In this document: in pieces, positions 1-8,189 of the stretch
Position numbering within the stretch: the stretch's first letter is position 1
How the letters are laid out: each line of letters begins with the position of its first letter
NCBI GenBank assembly: GCA_045599185.1
Contig: JAZRVO010000024.1
Span: 1-58,956 of the forward strand
Length of the DNA: 58,956 nt
Source: UBA1240 sp045599185
GTDB taxonomy: Bacteria; Spirochaetota; Spirochaetia; Treponematales; Treponemataceae
Direction of reading: 5' to 3'
Notes under the pieces: generated by a model
Databases searched by the model: none
The model's input: only the letters and a program-made list of their open reading frames with translations
Told to the model about the DNA's origin: nothing
Made by a program: the position numbers and the translations under genes

Positions 1-313
1 TTTATTCTTTAGGCATTAAGCCTGAAGATCCTCATTTCATCGCTCAATCCCTTCAATCTTAATTAAAGGAACCAACCTTAAGGTTGTTTTTGCTTCGGTA
101 TCCTTCCTCAGGATCCCGACCGTCCAATTCTCTGTCCGGTTTCCCGGACGACGAACCTGACTTCACGCCCGTGCCGGCTTCCGCCTGCCGGGCGCTTCTG
201 TCTTCTTTTCCTTCCCTGTTCCGTTTCAAACATCTCTTTCCGGGGATCCTCGCAGCCGTGCTGCTTCCCCTTCATTTATTTCAGTCCCGCCTTTCAGCGG
301 GTGAGTGTCATAG
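1..313 (-). other. Structured noncoding leader, probably of an rRNA operon beyond the left edge
   Basis: No convincing gene reads through this stretch. On the minus strand, downstream of the promoter at 314-342, it contains several GC-rich hairpins, for example GTCCGG-TTTC-CCGGAC at 134-149 and the palindrome CAACCTTAAGGTTG at 73-86. A strong consensus promoter followed by about 300 nt of structured, non-coding, GC-rich sequence is typical of rRNA leaders. The 16S start itself is not in the window, so the rRNA assignment is inference; another stable RNA is possible. Confidence 0.45.
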
Positions 314-342
314 ACTCTATACCCTTTCTCCCTCTCTGTCAA
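314..342 (-). promoter_or_regulatory. Strong sigma-70-type promoter reading left, with AT-rich upstream element
   Basis: On the minus strand the -35 TTGACA (337-342) and the -10 TAGAGT (314-319) are separated by 17 bp. The bases just upstream (about 343-400) are A/T-tracted and resemble an UP element. The hexamers are closer to consensus than those of the protein-gene promoters in this window, fitting an rRNA or other highly expressed stable-RNA operon. The transcript would start near 307 and run out of the left edge. Confidence 0.6.
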
Positions 343-520
343 GAGGGATTGCAAAAACCTTTCAAAAATTTTCAAGGTTTTTGCATGTTCTGCAACGCTT
401 TTCAATATTTTGCATTTGCATAACGTGTTAGTGCATTACAGCGTGATAAAGTTTATACACCAAACAGATATTTCTTGTCAAATGGTTTTTAAACTTTTTT
501 TCAAAAAATTTTATTTTTTT

Positions 521-919
521 TTATTCTTCTATTGTTTCCGCAGTTTCGTCAGCCACAGCATCTTCTGTTTCTGCAACTTCAGCAGTTTCTACAGTCTTAG
601 TTTCTTCTTTTTCTTTCAGCAAAGCTTTTTTCTGTTCAATTTCTTTGTTTAGCAATGCAATTTCTTTTAAAATCTGCTGGACGTTTTCATCTTCAGTGGA
701 AAAACTGGTGCAGTTTTCTTTTGTAAAAGAACTGTAAGCATAATTGCCAAGCTTTAAAATTTCTTTCTGAATTTTGCCTTCAAGCTGGGAAATTTCAATA
801 CGGTTTACGCTTTTATCGCCAAAATCCTGAACCTTTTCACCTGCCTTAACCAGAGCATCTTTAGAAACCTCAACACCCCGGTCAAGATAATTCTTCATTT
901 TGTTAAAAAATTCACTCAT
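521..919 (-). CDS. Hypothetical acidic coiled-coil protein (phasin-like)
   Basis: This is a small soluble protein of 132 residues with no signal peptide. Residues about 1-45 are amphipathic and Lys-rich, and about 85-110 is a heptad-like Lys/Glu coiled coil. The tail (about 110-132) is almost purely Glu/Ala/Thr/Val and very acidic. The start is supported by a GGGAGG Shine-Dalgarno about 7 nt upstream. It begins 15 bp after the GH57-like gene, so the two are probably cotranscribed. The length and helical character recall phasin or granule-associated proteins, and the neighbouring gene is a glucan-enzyme homologue. A carbohydrate-granule link is only an inference, and I recognise no defined family. 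Confidence 0.75.
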   Translation of the reverse strand: MSEFFNKMKNYLDRGVEVSKDALVKAGEKVQDFGDKSVNRIEISQLEGKIQKEILKLGNYAYSSFTKENCTSFSTEDENVQQILKEIALLNKEIEQKKALLKEKEETKTVETAEVAETEDAVADETAETIEE

Positions 920-934
920 TTTAAGCCTCCCAAA

Positions 935-2512
935 TCAGCTTTTAGAACTGAACGCGCGATAGTTTATCCAGCTGAAAATCCTGTGTTTTCTTTCCATATT
1001 TGTAAGCCATTCAGTACTGATTGAATTTGAACCCAGAGAGTCGTAAACGGTAGAAAAAGCGCCTACACTTTCCTTAAAACGTTCAGAAGCATAATCGCCG
1101 AAATCCTGTTCTTTCACCATTTTTGCCCAGTCGCCGCTTTGCGCAAGCAAAACTTCTTTGGCAGCAAGGTTCAGCGAACGTTCTTTCAAGCCCGTATCCG
1201 TAGGAAAACGCTGGGTTAAATCCACCATGCGTTCAACAGCTTTGCGCACGTAGCGAATCATCCAGTCGTTTGAATGGTCAATCAAATCTTCCGCATAGCC
1301 CGCGCCTGCAACGGCAGAATTGAAAGGCGTAATGCGCGGCAATTTTGTCTTGTCCTGAATAAATTCGGAACAGTGCCCCATTTCAATGTCATCACGATTG
1401 GCAATCTGTCTGAAAATTTCTTCAAGCCAGGCAATACCTTCATGCCAGCGCTGGCCGAAAAAGCCCGAATCAAAGCAGCAGAGTGACAGAACGTCTGTAT
1501 TTTCAAGCAGTTCGCTTGCCTGATTTAATTTTTTCGATTTTTCATCAAGGAAATTTTTTGCATCAGTTTTCAGGCTTTCAAAAGCTTCTTCCGGTTTATA
1601 GAAAGAATCTTCTTCCTGCGACCAGTATTTGTATCCTGTAGAAAGGCGGACATTCTTGCTGTTCAAAAAGCCTTCAAGATTTTCAAGGCTTTCTTCAAAA
1701 CCAATATCGCGGTTCTGGTTGCGGTAAACACTTTTTAATGCAATTTTTTCTACATCGTCTTCAAAACCCGGTGCGGCCGCATTGTCGCGGGCAAAAACAG
1801 CAAGGGCATTAAAACATTTTGCAGGCGCAAAAATGCCGTTTTTTGGCACGGGCGCACCAAACAGAAGGCCGTGAGAATCCAGAATTGTGTAATGAAAACC
1901 GTAAGGGCGAATCAGGGATTCAAGCCCCGGAGCGTAACCCATGTAAGGCAGCCAGAAACCTTCCGGCGCAGATTCAAAATAATGGCGGTGAGAAATTAAG
2001 CCAACTTCAATTTGAGCCTGAACAGCCTGCGGCATGTCCGCATACATCGGCAAATAGCAGTTTGTTGCGGCCGTTGCCAGAAGCTCCAGATTGCCTTTTT
2101 TAGCATAGTAGGAAAATTTAGAAAGCAAATCCTGCTGGTAAGTTTCCGTAAAATCCCTGCGGTTCTGAATTGATAAATCCAGCTGCTTCTGTGCAAGATT
2201 TTTACGCGGATCGTCATCGCCGTACAAAGCAACCTGTTTTTCACCAAGGGCAATGCCGCGGTCAAGCCATTCAATGTACTGGCTTTGAATCTGCGGGTCG
2301 CTTAAAAGTGCGCAAAGAGAAGGCGAAAAACACATCATAATTTTGAACGAAACGCCGTCCGCTTCCAGATTTGAAAACATGTTAAGCAGCGGCAAATAAG
2401 TTTCGCTTATTGCAGTAAAAAGCAACTCATTCTGCGGCAAAAATTCGTCTTCCTTGTGGCAAATGTAAGGCTGATGCGCAGAAATACAAAAAATTAGTGA
2501 TTTTTTCGACAT
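935..2512 (-). CDS. GH57 / DUF1957-type 1,4-alpha-glucan branching enzyme homologue, apparently lacking the catalytic Glu
   Basis: This cytoplasmic protein of 525 residues is recognisable as a GH57 branching-enzyme relative. The N-terminus has the region-1 motif as SAHQPYI (11-17). The region-2 equivalent ATAATNCYLP (145-154) has Asn where the family normally has His. The region-3 motif GFWLPYMGY (185-193) has Tyr190 in place of the nucleophile Glu of the usual WLPE. The acid/base Asp appears to be kept in FDSGFFG (Asp348). Known members transfer alpha-1,4 chains to make alpha-1,6 branches of glycogen. With these substitutions it may be a glucan-binding pseudoenzyme or use a shifted mechanism. 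It follows a DUF4912 gene, a family often found beside GH57 proteins. The Shine-Dalgarno is weak. Confidence 0.85.
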   Translation of the reverse strand: MSKKSLIFCISAHQPYICHKEDEFLPQNELLFTAISETYLPLLNMFSNLEADGVSFKIMMCFSPSLCALLSDPQIQSQYIEWLDRGIALGEKQVALYGDDDPRKNLAQKQLDLSIQNRRDFTETYQQDLLSKFSYYAKKGNLELLATAATNCYLPMYADMPQAVQAQIEVGLISHRHYFESAPEGFWLPYMGYAPGLESLIRPYGFHYTILDSHGLLFGAPVPKNGIFAPAKCFNALAVFARDNAAAPGFEDDVEKIALKSVYRNQNRDIGFEESLENLEGFLNSKNVRLSTGYKYWSQEEDSFYKPEEAFESLKTDAKNFLDEKSKKLNQASELLENTDVLSLCCFDSGFFGQRWHEGIAWLEEIFRQIANRDDIEMGHCSEFIQDKTKLPRITPFNSAVAGAGYAEDLIDHSNDWMIRYVRKAVERMVDLTQRFPTDTGLKERSLNLAAKEVLLAQSGDWAKMVKEQDFGDYASERFKESVGAFSTVYDSLGSNSISTEWLTNMERKHRIFSWINYRAFSSKS

Positions 2513-2682
2513 TTTTCTCTCTCTGTTTTGAGATTTATTTTATAGTAAGGCTCTAGAAAATAAAGCTTTTAGAGCCAGCTTTTTTGAAAACCAAATGTTA
2601 CAAGCCGTGCATGTACAAGTTAAACTTACGGAAATTCCTAAAATCTTAAAAATTTCCGTTCAGGCGGCGGTTGCGTACAAAA

Positions 2683-3342
2683 TTACGAAAAAGACTGCCT
2701 GTGATTCATGTAATGAGTTCGGCAAAGTTCGTTAAAACCGGAAAGTTCCAGAACCGGATCTATTTTTTCCGTAAGCGACTGGAAGGTAATTTCCGGACAG
2801 CCTTTTGGAATTATTACTTTGCGCGATTTTGCCAGAACACGAGGTTCCTGGCTTTTAAATTCTGCCACAAAATCAATTCGCACTGCACTTTCTGCCTGAG
2901 AAAGCAGAATATAGCGGTCTAAATCTTCATATTTAACGGGAATATCGTAAACTTCCGCAGGCTTTTCATCGTCCACCTGAGAAAAATACAGAACGCGCAG
3001 GACAAAAGTTGTAAAAGCCTTAGTCTGGGTAACTTCACGGTAATCGCTTTCGTTCAAGTCCCAGTAAACGAATGCCCATGCCGGATTACGCAGCAAAAGT
3101 GTAATTTGTGTTTCGTTATAAGACTTTGGCAGAACTGTATTTGCCTTAAAATCAGAATCGTCGTTCAGTAAATCAGCAGAATCGCTGTCGTTAGCTTCGT
3201 CAATTGCTTCCAAAAGCTCGCCAATAATAAAACGGCGGCTTAAACCTTCGGGTATGTCAATTCCGTAATCGTCAGCAAGGGCAACAAGGTCTGCCGAAGT
3301 CAATGTTTCTAGATAATTACGGGAAAGAGCTTCTTTTTCCAT
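2683..3342 (-). CDS. DUF4912 domain protein
   Basis: This cytoplasmic protein has 219 residues. Residues about 1-50 contain a short helical segment like a Rho-N/SAP-type module (LTSADLVALADDYGIDIP). Residues about 72-200 carry the DUF4912 signature: LPKSY, then a beta-rich stretch with NPAWAFVYWDL, the most conserved part of the family. The fold suggests a carbohydrate-binding-like beta sandwich, but no activity is established. It lies 66 bp after the pseudouridine synthase stop and 170 bp before the GH57 homologue on the same strand. The DUF4912-GH57 pairing suggests a role in glucan metabolism, which is inference. No good ribosome binding site precedes the ATG. Confidence 0.85.
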   Translation of the reverse strand: MEKEALSRNYLETLTSADLVALADDYGIDIPEGLSRRFIIGELLEAIDEANDSDSADLLNDDSDFKANTVLPKSYNETQITLLLRNPAWAFVYWDLNESDYREVTQTKAFTTFVLRVLYFSQVDDEKPAEVYDIPVKYEDLDRYILLSQAESAVRIDFVAEFKSQEPRVLAKSRKVIIPKGCPEITFQSLTEKIDPVLELSGFNELCRTHYMNHRQSFS

Positions 3343-3407
3343 AGTGCAAGAATGATGAATTGAAAAAGGCTTTGTGTCAAGTGCACCAAATGAACCTTGA
3401 ACCGGCT

Positions 3408-4085
3408 TTATTCTTCTGCGCCGCCTGCAAAAAAACGCTGCTCAAAATTCACCATGTGTTCGGGCAAATCTATGCTGAAGGTTTGCATTCTGCCTTCTAC
3501 CGGAAGTGTAAGGCGCCACGCAGCAAGCATGAGTTTTTTTGCGCCGTAAAGCTTTTTCAGTTTTTTGTTTACGGAAAAATTGCCGTGCTTGTCATCGGCA
3601 ATAACTGGCGCATTAATGGAAGCTAAATGAATGCGTATCTGGTGCATTCGCCCGGTGCCGAGAGAAAGTGACAGCTTGCTTACTTCAAAAGCTTCGCCGT
3701 CAGGGCCGGTTTGCCTTGCCGAATTAAGGATTTTGTACATTGTTAAGGCATTTTTTTCTACGCCTTTTGTGTTTACGTTCTGGCTAATCGTTCCGGTTTT
3801 TTTATCAGGAATTCCTGCCGAAAAAGCAATGTATTCCTTTGAAGCCGATTTACCTGCAAAAATTTTCGTATATTCGGCAGCGGCTTTTGGACTTTTGGCT
3901 ACAAGCAGAATACCGGCCGTGTCCCGGTCAAGGCGGTGAACCAGATAAACTTTCTGCCCAACCTGCTGGGGCAAAACTTCGTCCAGCGGGTGCAGAATTC
4001 CCTGCCCGCCTTGTACCGCAAGACCGCTTTGTTTGTTTACAATTAAAATGTCGCTGTTTTCATACAGAATGGGTATCTGGTTCAT
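3408..4085 (-). CDS. RluA-family 23S rRNA/tRNA pseudouridine synthase
   Basis: This enzyme isomerises uridine to pseudouridine in structured RNA. The RluA catalytic motif HRLDRDTAG, with its catalytic Asp, lies about 50 residues after the start. The later motif GTGRMHQIRIHL is also typical. I place the start at the ATG at 4083-4085 (MNQIPILYENSDIL, about 225 residues). The open frame continues upstream to 4226, but that extension is basic, unconserved-looking and would overlap the divergent gene at 4207. The S4 domain of full-length RluA/RluD is absent, so this is a short single-domain member; the exact target uridine cannot be told. It heads the leftward group with DUF4912 and the GH57 homologue. 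Confidence 0.88.
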   Translation of the reverse strand: MNQIPILYENSDILIVNKQSGLAVQGGQGILHPLDEVLPQQVGQKVYLVHRLDRDTAGILLVAKSPKAAAEYTKIFAGKSASKEYIAFSAGIPDKKTGTISQNVNTKGVEKNALTMYKILNSARQTGPDGEAFEVSKLSLSLGTGRMHQIRIHLASINAPVIADDKHGNFSVNKKLKKLYGAKKLMLAAWRLTLPVEGRMQTFSIDLPEHMVNFEQRFFAGGAEE

Positions 4086-4206
4086 TGGAAAAGTATAGAA
4101 AATTTGCGACTGCTTAGCAACCACAAAAACAGGCACGAAACTTTTAAGAAGCCGGCGTTTTTTACGGAATTCCGGCAGCTTTTCAATTTGCAAATGGAGG
4201 ATTTTT

Positions 4207-5379
4207 TTGAAAAACATAAAGCACAATTTTGCATTTTTTACATTTTTTCTTGCTTTTCTGGTAATTTTTCAGCCTAAAACCTTTGCGCTTTACCTTGATT
4301 CGCCAAGTTTGGGCTACGCAATAGACCTGCCCGACGATTTCAGAATGACTGACAGCAACGGCTATGACAGCTATCAGTTTTCCAGCGGACTTTTGCCGGT
4401 GGAAATTCTTTTGTTCACATACCAGCACGCACGGGGGCAAACCTGCGAAAAAATTGTAAGCGAACTTGTTTACAAGCTGAACGGGGCATGCGACTGCGAA
4501 ACTTTTACGTGGCGCAACCGCGACTGCGCCGTGGCACAAATTGCACTTGTCCTTGGCAGCCGGAATTATCTGGGCTGGGCCGCCGCCGCAGAACTGCCAT
4601 CCCAGAAAGGCTGGGTTGCAATGGTGGGTTTTTACCCCGAAACCGAAAAACAGGCCGATGCATGCGAAAATCACATAATTTCTGCAATTGACAGCCTTTG
4701 TACCGATTTGGGCGCAAAATATCAGAGCGGCATTTTTACAAGTTTCGCTTTTCCTGATTTGGGAAGCGAAGAAATTGAAACAGAAATTGCAGGAAATAAA
4801 ATTACGGCTTTAATCGACAAAAACGACGCAGAAGCAGGCGAATATTTAATTCAGCGCGAATTTGACATTCTTGTAATGGAAAACAACAACGGTTTTGGGC
4901 AGGCCGCGTGCCAGCGCTTTTACAAAATGGTTTTCCGCGACAGCTACAGGCGCCTGCGCCGGTTCAGTTTTGCAGTGCAGAATGCACTTACTTTTGGCGA
5001 AAACCCGGTAAAAAGCCGGCGCGAACTTGTTCAGGCACTTTTAACATGGGTGCAGAACTTTGAATACGTGCGGGACAACAATAATTCAGATTTTACGCCG
5101 CTGGTAAAACTGATTGGCGGTCAGGGCGGCGACTGCGACAGCCGTTCAATACTGCTGGCGGTTATGCTGCGCCAGATGAACTTTGAGACGGCGTTTTTTG
5201 TAAGCAGCAAATATTTGCACGCGCTGCTTGGCGTGCAAATTGAAGGAAACGGTGCAAAAATTAAGGCCGACGGCAAGCTTTACACCCTTGGCGAAACTAC
5301 CGCCAAAGTGGATTTGGGGCTGGTTGCCCAGGAAATGAACGATTACACCGCATGGATGCCGGTAACTTTTTACAAATAA
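4207..5379 (+). CDS. Exported protein with C-terminal transglutaminase-like domain
   Basis: This protein of 390 residues starts at TTG (4207-4209), chosen because GGAGG at 4196-4200 sits 6 nt upstream. Residues 1-28 are a signal peptide with probable cleavage at TFA/LYL. The middle region (about 40-250) is an unrecognised alpha/beta exported domain with several cysteines. Residues about 295-360 contain GGDCDSRS, with a probable nucleophilic Cys, followed by YLHALLGVQ with a probable His. This is the layout of transglutaminase-like cysteine peptidases or amidases. It is divergent from the pseudouridine synthase, with about 120 bp between them. The substrate is unknown; periplasmic protein processing or crosslinking is plausible. 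Confidence 0.75.
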   Translation: MKNIKHNFAFFTFFLAFLVIFQPKTFALYLDSPSLGYAIDLPDDFRMTDSNGYDSYQFSSGLLPVEILLFTYQHARGQTCEKIVSELVYKLNGACDCETFTWRNRDCAVAQIALVLGSRNYLGWAAAAELPSQKGWVAMVGFYPETEKQADACENHIISAIDSLCTDLGAKYQSGIFTSFAFPDLGSEEIETEIAGNKITALIDKNDAEAGEYLIQREFDILVMENNNGFGQAACQRFYKMVFRDSYRRLRRFSFAVQNALTFGENPVKSRRELVQALLTWVQNFEYVRDNNNSDFTPLVKLIGGQGGDCDSRSILLAVMLRQMNFETAFFVSSKYLHALLGVQIEGNGAKIKADGKLYTLGETTAKVDLGLVAQEMNDYTAWMPVTFYK

Positions 5380-5545
5380 CCGCGCCGCAGGAAAGGCAGC
5401 AAACAGAATTGAAGCAAAGCAGCCGTTTAAATTCGGCTAAAAAACTTTCCGGCACGGCAAACCGTTTTTCTTTTTTTTACGCCGTTCAAAATTGAACCAT
5501 AGAAGAACCATAAAAAACATGCACATCATAACGAAATAAAAAAAC

Positions 5546-5588
5546 AAAGCCCCTGTCCTTTTTACAACAAAAAAAGGACAGGGGCTTT
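5546..5588. terminator. Bidirectional terminator between convergent genes
   Basis: A long perfect stem pairs AAAGCCCCTGTCCTTTTT with its complement across a short ACAAC-type loop, with T-runs usable on both strands. It sits between the transglutaminase-like gene and the convergent HTH-EIIA gene. Confidence 0.85.
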
Positions 5589-5642
5589 TTGCTGGTTTTT
5601 CAGCCATAACAAACAATAAACGTCAAACGCTTATAAAATATT

Positions 5643-6296
5643 TTAGTCTTCTGCAATAAGCAAATTGTATGCATCCAGCGGATTTTCAACTTCAAGCAGC
5701 GCATTGCGCAAATCCGGGTTTTTCAGCCGGTTGCTGATGAACGAAAGTGTCTGTAAATAGTAAGCGTGCTGGTTGTGTGCCGCAGCAATCATAAAAAGCA
5801 GGCGCACAGGCTGGTCGTCAATTGCCTGAAAATCAATAATGTCAACCTTGCTGATGCCGACAGACATAACCAGATCAGTTACCGATGCAAGGCGAACGTG
5901 AGGAATTGCGATGCCGCGTCCCATTGCGGTTGACATCAGTTCTTCACGCTTCAGAATTTCCTTTGAAAGTTCGTAGCTTGCCTTTACCTGCGGTGCAGTG
6001 CTCAAATTGTCAGCCAGGGCAACCAGTGCATCGTGTTTTGTTGAATGGTTCAAAAAAATGATGCGGTCAGGCGAAAGAATGTTCTTAATCTGAATCTGGT
6101 CAGAAACAAGTGCCGGTTTTGAACCAGCCGAAAGCCGGTCGTCAACCCATTTTTCAATTTCCGATTTCTTGAACCGCCATACGGTACCGATTTTACCAGA
6201 AGGTATTTCACCTTTCTGCGCCCAATCGTAAACTGTGCGTTCAGAAACTCTTAAATATGTTGCAACTTCTTCAATGGTAAGAATGTCGTCTTCCAC
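5643..6296 (-). CDS. Excisionase-type HTH fused to PTS EIIA-Ntr (PtsN-like) domain
   Basis: This protein of 217 residues has two domains. Residues about 5-52 are a MerR/excisionase-type winged HTH (LTIEEVATYLRVSERTVYDW, then IGTVWRFKKSEIEKW). Residues about 70-215 are an EIIA(Ntr/fructose) domain with phosphorylatable His133 in GIAIPHVR. The start is GTG at 6294-6296, with AAGGAG 6 nt upstream. An ATG at 6344 is open but lacks a ribosome site and would add a non-conserved leader. The fusion suggests DNA binding modulated by PTS phosphorylation state, similar in idea to PRD regulators. A second, single-domain EIIA is encoded at 33371-33841. Target genes are not visible from the sequence. Confidence 0.88.
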   Translation of the reverse strand: MEDDILTIEEVATYLRVSERTVYDWAQKGEIPSGKIGTVWRFKKSEIEKWVDDRLSAGSKPALVSDQIQIKNILSPDRIIFLNHSTKHDALVALADNLSTAPQVKASYELSKEILKREELMSTAMGRGIAIPHVRLASVTDLVMSVGISKVDIIDFQAIDDQPVRLLFMIAAAHNQHAYYLQTLSFISNRLKNPDLRNALLEVENPLDAYNLLIAED

Positions 6297-6817
6297 AAAA
6301 ATCTCCTTGTAAAACGATAGTAAAGAAAAGCGGCACAAATGCAAATTGTTTGCAGTAGTTAAAAATACCGCAGTAAAGTGTGTAGATATTTGAATATTTT
6401 GCAGTTATTACGTTTTCTTGTCAAGTATTAGAAACTTACTGGAGTTTATTGCGTTTACTGACATTAAAACATCTAAAATCTCCAATCCTGTCATTTCATG
6501 TAAAAATTTTGTAAAACATTAGCACTTTTTCCGTAATTTCAATTTTCAGAACTTTCAGCAAGACATAAAAAACGGCGAAAGTACAAATTTTTTCTTCAGT
6601 TTCTGTAATTTTTCTGCTTAAAAAACTGCCAGAAAACAGCACAAGCCTTCAGCATTTAGCAAAAAAAGCTGAAAAAAACAAAAAAAGGCGGTTAAAATTT
6701 AGCGCGGCATAAAAAAGCGGTCACTGGTAAAAAAATATGAATTTTCAAATTACTTTGGCAAAATGAAAAACTCTAACATAATTGAAGTTTTGGAGCGTAT
6801 AGTATACCATAAAAACC
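6297..6817. other. AT-rich intergenic region, no gene seen
   Basis: About 520 bp separate two divergent genes. I see no open frame with a ribosome site, no tRNA-like fold and no convincing terminator. Near the right end, TATAGTATACC (about 6798-6808), with TTGAAG upstream, could be part of the promoter for the gene at 6818, but the spacing is poor. Confidence 0.5.
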
Positions 6818-7912
6818 ATGAAATATAGAGAAAAAATGCGCCGTTTTGTAATTCTTGGCGCTGTGTTCATTTTAGTTTATGTAATAATTGCAGCCCTGCC
6901 CCTTACAAGCGAATTTTCAATAGATACCGAATATACAATCAACTTAGCCGATGCTGAAAAAAACGCCGAAACAGCAGAAGTATTGGAAGCATCAGCTGAA
7001 CAGAACGAAGAAACTTTTCCTTTCCGCCTTAAAGACTACTGCGGATATTTTACTGCTGGCGGAAATCTGGTTTCTTTACACACAATTCCTTACAAAGCAA
7101 CAATTTGTGACAGTTTTTACAGCCTTTACAACGCCGACGCTGAAAACATCAGCATTACCAATTCCAGCGGCAAGGAACAGACCGTTCTGCGGACGGCTGG
7201 CTTTCCGTTCCTTCAGAACAACAGGATTTTTGTTTTTGCACCCGGCGGAAATTCGGTAGCCGAATACACAAGCACCGGCGCAAAACGCTGGCTTTACGAA
7301 GGCTATAACCCCATTACCGCATTCAACAGCAGCGCAAAAGGCGCAGTTATTGGTTTTGCAGACGGCGAACTGGTTTGCCTTGCACCAAACGGCGACACGC
7401 GTTTTTCATTTTATCCGGGCGGCAGCAACTACGAAGTAATTTTTGGCGCAGACATTGCAAAAAAAGCCAACATGTTTGCATGTTTAAGCGGAATTGACCA
7501 GCAGAGATTCCTGCTTTTTTCTTTTGAAAATTCTCAGCACAAAGTAATTTTTCACGAATTCCTTGAAAAAAATTATAAAAATCAGGCATTCGTTCATTTT
7601 TCCGATGATTCGAATACGGTTTATTTTCAGTATGCCGACGGCATTGGCGTTGTAGACTGCCAGAATTTAAAAAGCGAACACATTGCCGTAAAAGGCGACG
7701 TTATGCAGATTGCCGAAATTAAAAACAGCGACATTACTCTGGTTTTAACCAAATCAAATGCAAAATTTTACGTTTACATTCTGGAAAACACCAAAAATCT
7801 TATTGGCAATTTCAGTTTTCCGGCACAAAGTGCCTTTATTTTGGGCGGCGACGGCTGCTTTTTTGTCGGCCACGATGAAAAAATATCCAAAATGTCCATT
7901 TCACGTAAATAA
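6818..7912 (+). CDS. Hypothetical single-pass membrane protein with propeller-like extracytoplasmic domain
   Basis: This protein of 364 residues has a basic N-terminus and one transmembrane segment (about residues 11-28) that acts as signal anchor. The rest lies outside the membrane. A linker rich in Glu/Ala (about 45-65) leads to repeated beta-strand blocks of about 40-45 residues. These contain motifs such as NRIFVFAPGG, GAKRWLYEG, GAVIGFADGELVCLAPNGD and ADGIGVVDCQN, resembling PQQ/WD40-type propeller blades. No catalytic motif is visible. It is monocistronic with its own terminator. A second ATG at 6836 could be the real start because the nearest GGAG is too far from 6818. The function is unknown; outer-envelope assembly like BamB is only a structural analogy. 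Confidence 0.75.
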   Translation: MKYREKMRRFVILGAVFILVYVIIAALPLTSEFSIDTEYTINLADAEKNAETAEVLEASAEQNEETFPFRLKDYCGYFTAGGNLVSLHTIPYKATICDSFYSLYNADAENISITNSSGKEQTVLRTAGFPFLQNNRIFVFAPGGNSVAEYTSTGAKRWLYEGYNPITAFNSSAKGAVIGFADGELVCLAPNGDTRFSFYPGGSNYEVIFGADIAKKANMFACLSGIDQQRFLLFSFENSQHKVIFHEFLEKNYKNQAFVHFSDDSNTVYFQYADGIGVVDCQNLKSEHIAVKGDVMQIAEIKNSDITLVLTKSNAKFYVYILENTKNLIGNFSFPAQSAFILGGDGCFFVGHDEKISKMSISRK

Positions 7913-8001
7913 ACCAAAACCGGCGCAGGCGTTATGAATGACTGAATGCACATGTTTAAACAGCCGGCGCAAACCCAAAAGCAAACACAATTTTAAAACC
8001 C

Positions 8002-8038
8002 AAAGAGCAGTTTACCAGTCCAAACTGCTCTTTTTTTT
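8002..8038 (+). terminator. Rho-independent terminator
   Basis: The stem AAAGAGCAGTTT pairs with AAACTGCTCTTT across an 8-nt loop and is followed by a run of eight T. It ends the hypothetical gene at 6818-7912. Confidence 0.9.
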
Positions 8039-8119
8039 GGCGCAGGAAGTGTGCCTAGTGCGTACAACGGGCAGAAATTAGAAATAATTCAAATTACACA
8101 AACATGTTACCAAATTTTG

Positions 8120-8128
8120 TGCTATAAT
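8120..8128 (+). promoter_or_regulatory. Extended -10 promoter of the LytM-like gene
   Basis: TGCTATAAT is a perfect extended -10 (TGnTATAAT). It lies about 60 nt before the ATG at 8190, and no good -35 is present, as expected for an extended -10 promoter. Confidence 0.65.
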
Positions 8129-8189
8129 TAGTTTACGTTTTTAAACTTGAACTTAAAAAAAGTTTTGCAGCACAGAACCGGAGGATGAA

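Noticed and set aside
84..431. Open frame of 115 residues on the plus strand
   Set aside because: It runs antisense through the putative stable-RNA promoter and hairpin-rich leader, is Ser/Pro/Phe-rich with no ribosome site, and looks like no protein family.
4183..4674. Minus-strand frame of 163 residues
   Set aside because: It is antisense to the exported transglutaminase-like gene and has no conserved motif or ribosome site.
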